A stretch of DNA of 64,000 bases from Glaciihabitans sp. (GCA_025463785.1 JAODBD010000011.1:186001-250000); one strand, 5' to 3'. Shown: positions 17,179-25,830, numbered from the stretch's first letter. Made by a program: numbers and translations. Notes: generated by a model not told the origin, from the letters alone.

Positions 17179-17233
17179 CCGGCGGTTTGGCGCGGACGCA
17201 TCCTTTGGTAATGTTGTTACGCTGTTCCAGCAA

Positions 17234-17306
17234 TCCTCGATAGCTCAATTGGCAGAGCATCGCACTGTTAATGCGGCGGTTCTTGGTTCGAGTCCAAGTC
17301 GGGGAG
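17234..17306 (+). tRNA. tRNA-Asn (anticodon GTT)
   Basis: 73 nt folding as a complete cloverleaf. Acceptor TCCTCGA pairs with TCGGGGA (one G.U), the anticodon loop ACTGTTAAT gives GTT, the T-arm contains GGTTCGAGTCC, and the discriminator is G. CCA is not encoded. A terminator follows five bases later. Confidence 0.95.
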
Positions 17307-17310
17307 CGAA

Positions 17311-17339
17311 GGCCCAGACCCTCCACGGTCTGGGCCTTT
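17311..17339 (+). terminator. Rho-independent terminator after tRNA-Asn
   Basis: GGCCCAGACC and GGTCTGGGCC form a perfect 10-bp stem around CTCCAC, followed by TTTC. It closes the tRNA transcript before the sensor kinase gene. Confidence 0.85.
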
Positions 17340-17425
17340 CTCGTTCCCCAGTCTGCGCCGGGCGTACTCCCGGGGGAGTACACGCGACGCTCCGCGAAGT
17401 GGATGCCCGCAGGTCCTCATCCGCG

Positions 17426-17431
17426 TACCAT
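17426..17431 (+). promoter_or_regulatory. Leaderless-type -10 element (TACCAT) of the sensor kinase gene
   Basis: TACCAT lies exactly 6 nt before the ATG at 17438 with no Shine-Dalgarno between, the layout of a leaderless actinobacterial transcript. Confidence 0.5.
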
Positions 17432-17437
17432 CGAGCC

Positions 17438-18712
17438 ATGCAGCAGCCCGGGTCGTATCGCGGCGCCCCGCCTACGCCGGGCCCGCCCTGGGCTAACCAG
17501 TGGCAGGGCAACCAGTCTCACGGCTGGCACGGACCGTGGGGCGAGCGCCCGCATCAGAGCCCGGCGGCACGACGCGGGCGGCTGTGGTTCCCCGTGGTTT
17601 TTTCTCTCATCATCCAGTTGCCGTCGGTGTTCTTCACGTTCGACAATCGTCGCTTTGATCGGCTCTACCTCACCCCCGGCCAGTTCTGGCTTGCGCTGTT
17701 TCTCGCGGCCGCCGGTCCGCTCGCGCTCATCGCAGCGCGCCGGTTCCCCGGCCCGGTCGTCGCGGTCGTGGCCGCCGCATCCGCCCTCGACCTGTTCATC
17801 GTCAAGCCTGCCGACGCGCCGTTCTACATTTCCCTCGCCTTCGCGATCATCGGTGCCGTGGCTCGCGGAGCGCGGGTGTGGGCCTGGATCTCGGTCGGAT
17901 CGGCGTGGATTCTGAGCATCACGGCCGCGATCGTCTTTGGTTCGCTGTGGTCGCCCATCCGAATTTCGGTGACAACGTTGGCCATCCTCATCGTGTTCGG
18001 GATTGGCGAATCGGGTCGCACTCGTCGCGAGCGCTACTCCCAGATTGCCCGCATTCGCACGCAGCGGCGGCAAAGCGAGATTCAGGCCGAACGTGTACGA
18101 ATTGCCCGCGAATTGCACGACGTACTCGCGCATTCGCTGAGCCAAATCAATGTGCAGGCAGGCGTCGGGCTCCACCTCATGGATAGCCAGCCAGACAAGG
18201 CTCGGGATGCCCTTGCCAGCATCAAAGAGACCAGCAAGTCCGCGCTCGATGAGGTGCGCTCCGTGCTTGGCGTTCTCCGCGCGGAGGGCCCGGGGGAGGA
18301 GGACGCGCCGCTCGTTCCCGAACCGGACCTCTCGAGGATTGACTGGTTGGCGGCATCCGTCAGTTCGCAGGGAGTCGAGGTCACGGTCGCCGGGATGCCT
18401 CGCGGCGTTCCGCAGTCGACGCAGCTGGCGATGTTCCGCATCGTCCAGGAGTCGCTCACCAATATCGTGCGCCACGCAAAGGCCACGCGCGCATCGATCA
18501 CGTTCGACGAGGAGGCCGGGTACTATCTCGTCAGTGTGTCGGACAACGGCGAAGCGCCACCGCCAACGGGGGAGAGCGAGGGCCGCGGTCTCCTCGGCAT
18601 GCGCGAGCGAGCCGAGCTTCTCGGCGGCACACTTGAGGCTGGCCCACGACCGGAAGGCGGTTTCAGTGTGACCGCACGCATCCCCATTCGAGCTTCGATG
18701 GATCTCTCGTGA
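17438..18712 (+). CDS. NarL-type sensor histidine kinase
   Basis: 424 residues. A Pro/Gly/Gln-rich cytoplasmic N-terminus (about 45 residues) is followed by five or so membrane helices without a large extracellular loop. The HisKA_3 dimerisation segment contains the phospho-accepting histidine in RIARELHDVLAHSLSQINVQ (near residue 223). The ATPase N box is RIVQESLTNIVRHAKATRA, and the G box is SDNGEAPPPTGESEGRGLLG then MRERAELLGG. Phosphate goes to the response regulator encoded next; the two genes overlap by 4 bp. The signal is unknown. Confidence 0.92.
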   Translation: MQQPGSYRGAPPTPGPPWANQWQGNQSHGWHGPWGERPHQSPAARRGRLWFPVVFSLIIQLPSVFFTFDNRRFDRLYLTPGQFWLALFLAAAGPLALIAARRFPGPVVAVVAAASALDLFIVKPADAPFYISLAFAIIGAVARGARVWAWISVGSAWILSITAAIVFGSLWSPIRISVTTLAILIVFGIGESGRTRRERYSQIARIRTQRRQSEIQAERVRIARELHDVLAHSLSQINVQAGVGLHLMDSQPDKARDALASIKETSKSALDEVRSVLGVLRAEGPGEEDAPLVPEPDLSRIDWLAASVSSQGVEVTVAGMPRGVPQSTQLAMFRIVQESLTNIVRHAKATRASITFDEEAGYYLVSVSDNGEAPPPTGESEGRGLLGMRERAELLGGTLEAGPRPEGGFSVTARIPIRASMDLS

Positions 18713-19371
18713 TCCGCGTCGCCATCGCTGACGACCAGGGGCTGATCCGCGCCGGGTTCCGCAGCCTGCTTGAGGCGGAGCCGGACATCGAGATCGTCGG
18801 CGAGGCCGGCACGGGCAACGAAATCGTGGCGCTCGCAAAGTCTGCGCGGCCGGATGTCGTGCTCATGGACATCCGCATGCCCGACGGTGACGGCCTCTGG
18901 GCGACCGAACAGATTGTCGCGGACCCGCGACTAAAGAGCACGCACATCGTCATCGTGACGACGTTCGAGCTGGACGAATACGTCGGCCACGCTATTCGGG
19001 CGGGCGCGAGTGGATTTCTGGTCAAGGACACCGAGCCGGTTGAGCTCATCCGCGCGGTACGCGTCGTTGCGGCGGGGGATGCCCTACTGAGCCCCAGTGT
19101 CACCAGGCGCCTTCTCGAGCGGGTGGCAGTCGACTGGAAGGATGCGCCAGACACCGCGCAGTTGCGTGCTCTCACCGACCGCGAACGCGAGGTACTCGGC
19201 CTCGTGGGCCAAGGACTCACCAATGACGAGATCGGTCGGGAGTTGTTCCTGAGCCCGTTGACGGCCAAGACCCACGTCAGCAGAATTATGGCCAAGCTCG
19301 CTGCGAGGGACCGTGTCCAACTGGTCGTCATCGCCTACGAGACCGGTCTCGTGAAGGCCGGCTGGCTCTAG
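18709..19371 (+). CDS. NarL/FixJ-type response regulator
   Basis: 220 residues. The receiver domain has the acidic pocket ADDQ (residues 7-10), the phosphorylated aspartate in VVLMDIRMPDGDGLWATEQI near residue 54, and the lysine in FLVKDTEP near residue 105. The C-terminal LuxR-type helix-turn-helix reads LTDREREVLGLVGQGLTNDE with LSPLTAKTHVSRIMAKLAAR. It should bind DNA as a dimer after phosphorylation by the overlapping upstream kinase. Targets unknown. Confidence 0.94.
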   Translation: MIRVAIADDQGLIRAGFRSLLEAEPDIEIVGEAGTGNEIVALAKSARPDVVLMDIRMPDGDGLWATEQIVADPRLKSTHIVIVTTFELDEYVGHAIRAGASGFLVKDTEPVELIRAVRVVAAGDALLSPSVTRRLLERVAVDWKDAPDTAQLRALTDREREVLGLVGQGLTNDEIGRELFLSPLTAKTHVSRIMAKLAARDRVQLVVIAYETGLVKAGWL

Positions 19372-19505
19372 GAGTAGTCGCGCGGGCAAATCTGCTCTCT
19401 GGGGAGTAGTGAGAAGCATCCGCGCAGCAGATTCGCTGCGGAAGAGTGCGGACGAGGCTTAGGTCATGAGGTTCAACCCGAGCCTCCAGACCAAAGGAAA
19501 CCATC

Positions 19506-19823
19506 GTGTTCTCATCGCTCGCCGCCGTCGCACCTGCCTTTTACGGGGGCGTCGGCCTGTTGCCGCTGTTCATCATCGGCCACGTGTTCTGGTTCATCTT
19601 CATCGTTCTGATCATTGTCTTCGTCATCGCTGGTGCTCGCCGCCGTCGCCGCATGTGGGGCGCATATGGTGGCCACTTCGGTCCGTGGAGCCACGGAGCG
19701 GCTCGCGGCGCGGAGTCGACACTCGCTGAGCGCTTCGCGCAGGGCGATATCGACGAGAAGGAATACCGCGCTCGTCTCGAGGTCCTGCGGGCCAACAACA
19801 CTCCGCAGCCTCCCACCGCGTAA
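19506..19823 (+). CDS. Small membrane protein with C-terminal SHOCT domain
   Basis: 105 residues. One or two hydrophobic segments (LLPLFIIGHVFWFIFIVLII) are followed by an Arg-rich stop-transfer run, a Gly/His linker and a SHOCT motif LAERFAQGDIDEKEYRARLE, typical of small actinobacterial membrane proteins. The GTG start has AAAGGA upstream. A strong terminator follows, so it is probably a single-gene transcript. Role unknown. Confidence 0.85.
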   Translation: MFSSLAAVAPAFYGGVGLLPLFIIGHVFWFIFIVLIIVFVIAGARRRRRMWGAYGGHFGPWSHGAARGAESTLAERFAQGDIDEKEYRARLEVLRANNTPQPPTA

Positions 19824-19847
19824 CACCTGCGCGTTTCAACCGCGATA

Positions 19848-19888
19848 GTCTCCCTCTGGTGCCTTTTGGCCCAGAGGGAGACCTTTTT
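19848..19888 (+). terminator. Terminator hairpin that also contains the next gene's ribosome-binding site
   Basis: GTCTCCCTCTGG (19848-19859) pairs perfectly over 12 bp with CCAGAGGGAGAC (19871-19882), followed by CTTTTTC. The GAGGGAG in the right arm is the only Shine-Dalgarno-like sequence for the kinase start GTG at 19890, so read-through RNA would hold it paired. Confidence 0.8.
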
Positions 19889-19889
19889 C

Positions 19890-20780
19890 GTGACTATCGA
19901 TCCTGTCCTGCTGTTCGAGGCGGCATCCGCGGGCCTTCTGGTTCTTGCACTTGTGTTCCTCGCGCTGTGGATGAATGCCGCCCGTGGGCGCCACAAACAG
20001 CGCCGGCTTCGTCTTGAGGCCGAGCGCGAACACCTCGACCTGCGACTCTCACTCGACGAGCAAACCGCACGGCTCCGCATTGTGCGCGAACTGCATGAAG
20101 TGGTCGTCCACTCCGTTTCGGTCATCATCAGCCAGGCGGATGGCGCCAAATATGCCGCGGAACTCGATCCGGCCGTCGCGGTGCGCGCCGTCACCACCAT
20201 CGGAGACTCGGCTCGCAGTACCCTCGCAGATCTGCGACGCATCATGACGCTCGTCCGGGAAGGCGAAGCGGATGTCGCCCCGCAGCCACGCCTGAAGTCC
20301 GCGCGTGAACTGTTCAAGATCATGCGCGAAGCCGGCCTCGTCATCGAGTTCGAAGACAGTGGAACCCGGTTCGAACTCCAGCAGGGCGCCGAAGTCGCCA
20401 TCTTCCGCATCCTGCAGGAGGCACTGTCGAACGCGCTGAAGTTCGGCGGCGACGGCACCCAAGTGCGTGTCACCTTTACCTGGACTGATGAAGGGCTTCA
20501 GGTCAAGGTCGACGATGACGGAGTTCGGTCGCAGGATCGCCGGCGCGGTCGAAACCCCAACGAGGTCGCCCAGCAACGCAGTTACAGCATCGACGACGAC
20601 TTGAATGCACTCACTGAAGTCACCACCGGTGCAGGAATCACTGAGATGCGCGAGCGCGCTGCGCTATTCGGGGGGATGCTGAACGCCTATTCCGTGCCCG
20701 GCGTCGGGTTCTCGATCTCGGCCGTTTTCCCGGCGCTGAAGTACCACAACGGCGTTCACGGCGTAAATCTGGACGAGTAG
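19890..20780 (+). CDS. Orphan sensor histidine kinase (NarL type)
   Basis: 296 residues from GTG 19890. A single N-terminal membrane helix (SAGLLVLALVFLALWMNA) is followed by a coiled linker and the HisKA_3 histidine in RIVRELHEVVVHSVSVIISQ near residue 69. The ATPase domain shows FRILQEALSNALKFGGDGT (N box) and GAGITEMRERAALFGGML near the end; between them is an insertion of about 40 residues rich in Arg and Asn. No response regulator is adjacent. The in-frame TTG at 19866 lies in the terminator stem and is not preferred. Confidence 0.85.
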   Translation: MTIDPVLLFEAASAGLLVLALVFLALWMNAARGRHKQRRLRLEAEREHLDLRLSLDEQTARLRIVRELHEVVVHSVSVIISQADGAKYAAELDPAVAVRAVTTIGDSARSTLADLRRIMTLVREGEADVAPQPRLKSARELFKIMREAGLVIEFEDSGTRFELQQGAEVAIFRILQEALSNALKFGGDGTQVRVTFTWTDEGLQVKVDDDGVRSQDRRRGRNPNEVAQQRSYSIDDDLNALTEVTTGAGITEMRERAALFGGMLNAYSVPGVGFSISAVFPALKYHNGVHGVNLDE

Positions 20781-20783
20781 CAA

Positions 20784-21485
20784 TTGCGCCGCGTCGACCG
20801 CACGCCCGAAACGCGTGCCGCCATTCGAGCGAGCCTCGCAGTCGCGCTCGCGGTGTCGCTCTACGGCGTCTCGTTCGGGGCGCTGGCCGTCGCCTCGGGG
20901 CTCACCATCTGGCAGACATGTGTGCTGAGTCTCTTCATGTTTAGTGGTGGCTCCCAGTTTGCGCTCATCGGAGTTCTCGCGAGTGGCGGAGCCTCCGCGG
21001 CGCTGCCCGCGATCGTCGGAGCGGCGCTTCTCGGTACTCGCAACGGGCTGTACGCCATCAGAATGTCGCCGATCATCGGCGGACCGTGGTGGCGCAAACT
21101 TCTTGCCGGGCACATCACCATCGATGAGTCGACGGCCGTCGCAACGGCGCAACCGACCCGCGAGGCGCAACGGATCGGGTTTTGGTGGACCGGCATCTCG
21201 CTGTTTGTCGGCTGGAACCTGACGACCCTCATCGGTGCCATCATCGGCAACGCGCTGGGTGACGTTCGCCAGTATGGACTGGATGCCGCTGCCGCAGCCG
21301 CATTTCTCGGCCTGCTCTGGCCACGGCTGACGGCGCTCCAGCCGGTCGTGGTTGCTGTCGCCGCAGCCGTTGTCGCGGCGGTGCTCACGCCGACTTTGCC
21401 TGCCGGAGTCCCCATCCTGATTGCCGCCCTGGTCGCGGTTGTGGTGGGCGGCTTCAACCTATTCGTGAAACGGGAGGCGAAATGA
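20784..21485 (+). CDS. azlC: AzlC-family branched-chain amino acid exporter subunit
   Basis: 233 residues with about seven membrane helices. Family features are TRAAIRASLAVALAVSLYGV, SFGALAVASGLTIWQTCVLS, and LFMFSGGSQFALIGVLASGG near residue 50. With the small AzlD subunit encoded next it forms an exporter (AzlCD/BrnFE) for branched-chain amino acids and analogues. Start is TTG at 20784, three bases after the kinase stop. Its stop overlaps azlD by 4 bp. Confidence 0.92.
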   Translation: MRRVDRTPETRAAIRASLAVALAVSLYGVSFGALAVASGLTIWQTCVLSLFMFSGGSQFALIGVLASGGASAALPAIVGAALLGTRNGLYAIRMSPIIGGPWWRKLLAGHITIDESTAVATAQPTREAQRIGFWWTGISLFVGWNLTTLIGAIIGNALGDVRQYGLDAAAAAAFLGLLWPRLTALQPVVVAVAAAVVAAVLTPTLPAGVPILIAALVAVVVGGFNLFVKREAK

Positions 21486-21787
21486 ACACCTGGACCATCG
21501 TTCTGCTTGCTTCTATTTGCGTCCTGGTGCTGAAGATCGCGGGGTATCTGGTGCCGCCGAAGGTTGTCGAGAAGCCGGCGCCAACGCGCATCACGGCTCT
21601 TCTGACAATCGCGCTTCTCGCGGGTCTGGTCTCGATCGAAACGCTGGGGTCTGGCAGTCAGATCGTGCTCGATGCGCGGGTTCCCGCCGTTTTGGTTGCG
21701 GCCGCGTTGTTCGCGCTACGCGTGCCATTCGTTCTCGTGATCATCGCGGCGGCCGTTGTCGCGGCTCTCATTCGGCTCTGGGCGTAA
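21482..21787 (+). CDS. azlD: AzlD-family branched-chain amino acid transport subunit
   Basis: 101 residues with four hydrophobic segments; MNTWTIVLLASICVLVLKIA, GYLVPPKVVEKP and the central ITALLTIALLAGLVSIETLG fit AzlD. It overlaps azlC (ATGA) and converges with def, 7 bp apart, without an evident terminator. Confidence 0.9.
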   Translation: MNTWTIVLLASICVLVLKIAGYLVPPKVVEKPAPTRITALLTIALLAGLVSIETLGSGSQIVLDARVPAVLVAAALFALRVPFVLVIIAAAVVAALIRLWA

Positions 21788-21794
21788 GGCGGTC

Positions 21795-22361
21795 TTAGTC
21801 CTCGAGGTGATCTACGCCCGGGGTCCACGCCTGTTCAGGAACGCCCCAGCCCTGCTTACGAAGGACCTTCGCCGCGGCCTTGGCGTGAATTGGATCGAGC
21901 CGATCTGCGTACAGGATGCCATCCAGATGGTCGTACTCATGCTGAAAAATCCGGGCCAGCCAGCCTTCCGCGATGATCTCGAACACCTGGCCTTCCAGGT
22001 CAGTCGCGCGCAGGATGGCCCGTTCCGCCCGACGCAGCGGATATCGCTCGCCGGGGATGGAGAGGCAGCCCTCAGATTCGTTCTCTTCATCCGCCTCGCC
22101 GATTGGCGTCGGAGTGATCCACAGTTCCGGGTTGATCGCGGTTCCGCGCCAGAGGACATGGTCGTCGTCGACCCAGTTGAATACGAAGAGGCGGAGTCCG
22201 ATCCCCACCTGGGGAGCCGCCAGCCCGACACCGGGCGCGGCCTCCATGGTGTCGAACATGTCAGCGACGAGGGCGGCGAGCGCGTCGTCGAAGATGGTGA
22301 CCTCGGATGCTCGTTCGTGCAGCACGGGATCGCCCGAGATTCGGATTGGAAGTACGGCCAT
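21795..22361 (-). CDS. def: Peptide deformylase
   Basis: Removes the formyl group from nascent proteins. 188 residues with all three motifs: GVGLAAPQVGIGLRLFVF (motif I, near residue 45), EGCLSIPGERYPLRRAERAI (motif II with the metal-binding Cys), and FQHEYDHLDGILYADRLDP (motif III, HExxH variant HEYDH). The ATG at 22361 has no Shine-Dalgarno but lies 6 nt from a TAACCT -10 element, suggesting a leaderless mRNA. Confidence 0.96.
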   Translation of the reverse strand: MAVLPIRISGDPVLHERASEVTIFDDALAALVADMFDTMEAAPGVGLAAPQVGIGLRLFVFNWVDDDHVLWRGTAINPELWITPTPIGEADEENESEGCLSIPGERYPLRRAERAILRATDLEGQVFEIIAEGWLARIFQHEYDHLDGILYADRLDPIHAKAAAKVLRKQGWGVPEQAWTPGVDHLED

Positions 22362-22367
22362 TCAGAC

Positions 22368-22396
22368 AGGTTATCGGCCCGGAACACAGGTAGATT
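22368..22396. promoter_or_regulatory. Divergent leaderless-type promoters of def and the DMT transporter gene
   Basis: On the minus strand TAACCT (22368-22373) lies 6 nt before the def ATG; on the plus strand TAGATT (22391-22396) lies 6 nt before GTG 22403. The two start codons are only 41 bp apart, so the promoters overlap back to back and may interfere with each other. Confidence 0.5.
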
Positions 22397-22402
22397 CATC
22401 GG

Positions 22403-23344
22403 GTGCCCCTGCATCTCGTTACGCTGACCCCAACGGCGGCCCTGGGCATCCCGATCGCCATCGTCGGCTCGATCTTCCTCGCTCTCGGCGCCCAATTCCA
22501 ACATCGCGGTGTCGGCAAGGTGGATGCCGCAACAGCTCCCGAAGATCGGGCCGGCCTCAACATCCGCCAGTTGATCTCGCTGGCACGCCGGCCGTCCTGG
22601 CTGATCGGCACGCTCCTGCTCGGACTTGCCATTGTGTTGCAGTTGTGGAGCCTGTTTCTCGCACCGTTGACGGTCGTTCAGCCTCTCGGCGCCATCGCGC
22701 TCGTTATCACGTCGATCGTCAATGCGAGGGTGTCGCACACAAAGCTCGACCGGCCGTCGATTCGGGCGATTGCGTTCTGCGTGGGAGGCATCGGCATCTT
22801 CGTGACGATCGCCGCGATGACGACGACGTCAGTGCCGCTGCACGACACGCAGCTGATCGTCGTGCTGATTATCCTCGGTGTCGTTTTGGTGACGGCCGCG
22901 CTCGTGTTCGCCTTCTTCCGCAAGAAGTTCACGACCATCTTCTATATCGTGGGCGCTGGCATCCTGTTCGGGTTCGTGGCCACCCTGGCGAAGGTCGACA
23001 TTGACCGAGTTCACACGATCGTCCAGAACGGATTCCACCTGCAGCCGGGGGATGGCCTGACGATCGTTTGCCTGTTCGGCCTGATCCTCGCGGCTCTGCT
23101 CGGCTCGTATTTCGTACAGACCGCCTATTCCTCCGGACCGCCCGACCTGGTCGTTGCCGGTCTGACCGTGATCGACCCGCTTGTCGGCGTCACCATCGGC
23201 ATCGTCGTTCTCGGCGAGGCATCCCAGGCCCCGCTGTGGGCCGCCGGGGTATTCGTGGTCGCGGGTGCGATCGCAATCTACGGAGTTTTCCAGCTGTCGA
23301 AACATCGCCCCCCGAATGGGACGTTAGGGTACGTTGGACTTTAG
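22403..23344 (+). CDS. DMT-superfamily membrane transporter
   Basis: 313 residues with nine or ten predicted helices arranged as two EamA-like halves. Each half shows the DMT pattern: PLTVVQPLGAIALVITSIVN near residue 92 and VVAGLTVIDPLVGVTIGIVV near residue 248, with YFVQTAYSSGPPDL before the second. The layout is like the NIPA/DUF-type DMT transporters common in actinobacteria. Substrate unknown. GTG start fits a leaderless transcript. Confidence 0.85.
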   Translation: MPLHLVTLTPTAALGIPIAIVGSIFLALGAQFQHRGVGKVDAATAPEDRAGLNIRQLISLARRPSWLIGTLLLGLAIVLQLWSLFLAPLTVVQPLGAIALVITSIVNARVSHTKLDRPSIRAIAFCVGGIGIFVTIAAMTTTSVPLHDTQLIVVLIILGVVLVTAALVFAFFRKKFTTIFYIVGAGILFGFVATLAKVDIDRVHTIVQNGFHLQPGDGLTIVCLFGLILAALLGSYFVQTAYSSGPPDLVVAGLTVIDPLVGVTIGIVVLGEASQAPLWAAGVFVVAGAIAIYGVFQLSKHRPPNGTLGYVGL

Positions 23345-23409
23345 CTTTCCACTGGATCACGCGGCCGCTGGCACAGGCCCGGCGCGAAACATGCAAGGGA
23401 ACCCCCAAC

Positions 23410-24693
23410 TTGACTGACGGCCCCCAAAGCGCGGCAGCTTCACAATCCCCCCTCAAGATCCTCATCGGCGCGGACACGTTCGCACCGGAGATCAATGGTT
23501 CCGCGACCTTCTCCGCCAGCCTCGCGGGCGGCCTCAGCCGACGCGGCCACGAGGTGCGAATCGTTGCGCCATCCGGCCATAACGGCGGCAAGGGCGTCTT
23601 CGTCGAGAAACACGGCGGGGCAGATGTGGTGGTCTACCGCCTCCGCAGCTGGCGCTGGTATCCGCATCCCTGGTACCGCTTCGCCCTGCCCTGGACGATC
23701 CAGCATAATTCCGCCAAAATTCTCGACGAGTTCAAGCCGGATGTCGTTCACTTTCAGTCCAACATCGTGGTCGGCCGAGGTCTCTCGAAGCAGGCGCTCA
23801 AACGTGGCATTCGCCTGATCGCGACCAACCATGTGATGCCGGAGAATCTGCTCGAGCATTCGCTTTTGCCTCAGCGGTTGTACGCGCCTGCAGTCAGGTG
23901 GTCGTGGAAGGATGCTGGCAATATTTACGGCCGAGCTGAGGCGATGACGACGCCGACTCGTCGCGCCGCCGACTACCTCGAGGCCAATACGCAGTTGCGT
24001 GGTGTGCTGGCAATCTCCTGCGGGATCGATGCAAGCAACTACACACCCAGTTTCGAGCCGCGCACTGACAACCTCATCGTTTTTGTCGGTCGCGTAACCG
24101 CCGAGAAGCACATAGACGTTCTGATAAAGGCGATGGCGAAGCTTGACCCGGCTCTGGATGCCCGACTTGAGATCGTGGGGGGTGGCGAGATGGTGAAAGA
24201 GCTGATCGCTCTTGCTCACTCGCTCGGAGTTTCTGATCGAATCACGATCGCCGGTTACGCGACCGACGAGTTCCTGCGCAACGCACTGACCAGGGCAGCC
24301 GTGTTCGCTATGCCGTCCATTGCCGAGTTGCAGAGCATAGCGACGATGGAGGCGCTCGCCTCGGGGCTGCCGGTGGTTGCGGCCAACGCGATGGCGCTGC
24401 CCCATCTGGTCCACCACGGTGAGAACGGGTATCTGTTCGAACCGGGCAACGTTGACGAGATGGCGGCTCGCCTCACCGACATCCTGACGATGCCGGAAGA
24501 CAAGCTGCAGGAGTTCAAGCGCGAGAGCATGAAAATCGTCGAGGCGCATGACATCAACCGCACGATCTCGACGTTTGAGGCGCTGTATCGCGGTGAGCGC
24601 GTAATCGAGCCGATTATCGAGGCGCCCCTGACGACTCGCGCGACGCTTCGCGAGAAGATCTTCGCGCGGGTGCGTTCCCGCCGCGAGGCTTAG
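23410..24693 (+). CDS. GT4-family glycosyltransferase
   Basis: 427 residues from TTG 23410, which has CAAGGGA eight bases upstream and gives the start MTDGPQSAAASQSPLKILIG. The GT-B fold is shown by LIGADTFAPEINGSATFSAS at the N-terminus and by the nucleotide-sugar domain VFVGRVTAEKHIDVLIKAM, with the E-x7-E motif in PSIAELQSIATMEALASGLP. Such enzymes transfer mannose or glucose to lipids (PimB-like or diacylglycerol glucosyltransferases); the acceptor is not determinable. It overlaps the convergent gene by 4 bp. Confidence 0.92.
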   Translation: MTDGPQSAAASQSPLKILIGADTFAPEINGSATFSASLAGGLSRRGHEVRIVAPSGHNGGKGVFVEKHGGADVVVYRLRSWRWYPHPWYRFALPWTIQHNSAKILDEFKPDVVHFQSNIVVGRGLSKQALKRGIRLIATNHVMPENLLEHSLLPQRLYAPAVRWSWKDAGNIYGRAEAMTTPTRRAADYLEANTQLRGVLAISCGIDASNYTPSFEPRTDNLIVFVGRVTAEKHIDVLIKAMAKLDPALDARLEIVGGGEMVKELIALAHSLGVSDRITIAGYATDEFLRNALTRAAVFAMPSIAELQSIATMEALASGLPVVAANAMALPHLVHHGENGYLFEPGNVDEMAARLTDILTMPEDKLQEFKRESMKIVEAHDINRTISTFEALYRGERVIEPIIEAPLTTRATLREKIFARVRSRREA

Positions 24694-25187
24694 AGGTTCC
24701 GGTAAGGGAACGCGATATCGAGCTCGACCATGACGTGGCCGGGTTCGACCTTGATGCTGCGGCCGTCGTTGCATTGTGCCGTGGCGTGCTTGCCGCGGAA
24801 GACTCGGATCTCCACGCTGCGGCCGTGCGTCGTGCCTTTGATGAATTGGGAAGCACCGGCCTTCTCCGTCGTGGTGTCGACGAGCTGGTAGCCCTCCCTG
24901 GCTGCTGCTGCGGTGACGACGTCAATGAGCCTGGGGGAGTCGGGCACATCGAGTTGGCCCTGATACCAGGGCTGGGTGTTGTCGGGGCTATAACCAGCGT
25001 CGCCCACATCGCACAGGATGCTACCCCCGAGCCCGCTCATCGCCGACACGATCGGGTGCGCCGCGTCCTGCGCGACGTTGTCGCGAAACTGCCCGAGCAG
25101 CGCCATCAGACCGACAATCGCGACCACCGGGATGCCCACCACGAGCGACACCACAATGATCAGAATCTTGCGAGCCTTGTGAGACAT
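24690..25187 (-). CDS. Small membrane-anchored protein, function unknown
   Basis: 165 residues from ATG 25187, which has GAGGGGAAACGCCG upstream; the longer reading lacks this. It begins MSHKARKILIIVVSLVVGIP and has one membrane anchor (IIVVSLVVGIPVVAIVGLMA), then an extracellular domain with two cysteines (LCDVGDAGY and TAQCNDGRS) likely forming a disulfide. Not a recognised family. Convergent with the glycosyltransferase. Confidence 0.75.
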   Translation of the reverse strand: MSHKARKILIIVVSLVVGIPVVAIVGLMALLGQFRDNVAQDAAHPIVSAMSGLGGSILCDVGDAGYSPDNTQPWYQGQLDVPDSPRLIDVVTAAAAREGYQLVDTTTEKAGASQFIKGTTHGRSVEIRVFRGKHATAQCNDGRSIKVEPGHVMVELDIAFPYRNL

Positions 25188-25363
25188 CGGCGTTTCCCCT
25201 CGGTGGTTGTCCTCGTATCGGCAAGTCAACTGCTGGGAACTCTGCCGCACTTCATCCTTTTGGCCGAATTCGCCACACCCAAAGGACGACAGCGGACGGC
25301 ATCCGTCTGGCCGGAACAGCCGGTATCGTAAGGATGCCGCAATTGCGTGAGCAGGACCGGCAC

Positions 25364-25437
25364 GGGGCGGTAGCTCAGCTGGTTAGAGCAGCGGACTCAT
25401 AATCCGTCGGTCACGGGTTCAAGTCCCGTTCGCCCTA
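25364..25437 (+). tRNA. tRNA-Met (anticodon CAT, elongator)
   Basis: 74 nt. Acceptor GGGGCGG pairs with TCGCCCT (two G.U), the D-arm is GCTCAGCTGGTTAGAGC, anticodon loop CTCATAA, T-arm ACGGGTTCAAGTCCCGT, discriminator A, CCA not encoded. A tRNA-Ile with a modified CAT anticodon is an alternative, but the body resembles actinobacterial elongator tRNA-Met. Confidence 0.9.
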
Positions 25438-25554
25438 CTTGGAATACTCGGGATAGGTATCGCTTCGATTGCCCTCGGGGTCGCAATCGGATACGGGTTC
25501 TCGATACTGGTGATTGCGCTGCCCAGCGTGCGGTGGGTCAGGGCTGCTGATCAA
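25438..25554 (+). other. Coding remnant of a hydrophobic protein next to tRNA-Met
   Basis: In one plus-strand frame the sequence reads GILGIGIASIALGVAIGYGF SILVIALPS, a transmembrane-like stretch with no start codon. It looks like a piece of a membrane protein gene stranded beside the tRNA. Confidence 0.3.
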
Positions 25555-25830
25555 CTATCGAAGATAGAGGACCCAGTACGCTGCCGCCAATACGGAGAGA
25601 AGCGAAACTGCGTTCAGGGCGAGCAGGGCGATGGCCCATCCCCTACCGTGTTCGCGCCGCACCAGAGCAATGATCACCAGGATCAGGGATGCGAATCCCA
25701 GCGGTATCCATGCGATTGCTGCGACATAGGGAAAGGCGATCAAAGAGAAACCGGCATATTCGTCCCCCGGCGCCCTCGTGTTCGCGGTGGTAACGACTGC
25801 GGCGATGACCGAGCCCAGAAATATGACCAC
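25555..25830 (-). CDS. Possible small membrane protein, probably truncated
   Basis: 91 residues from GTG 25830 with three hydrophobic segments: MVIFLGSVIAAVVTTA, FPYVAAIAWIPLGFASLILV and ALLALNAVSLLSVLAAAYWV. In-frame sequence upstream of the GTG is also hydrophobic (LTRTAAILWGSG) and ends at a stop without a start codon, so the original N-terminus may be lost. No family recognised. Confidence 0.45.
   Translation of the reverse strand: MVIFLGSVIAAVVTTANTRAPGDEYAGFSLIAFPYVAAIAWIPLGFASLILVIIALVRREHGRGWAIALLALNAVSLLSVLAAAYWVLYLR

Noticed and set aside
17249-17437. N-terminal extension of the sensor kinase to 17249
   Set aside because: It would translate through tRNA-Asn and a terminator; the ATG at 17438 has its own -10 element.
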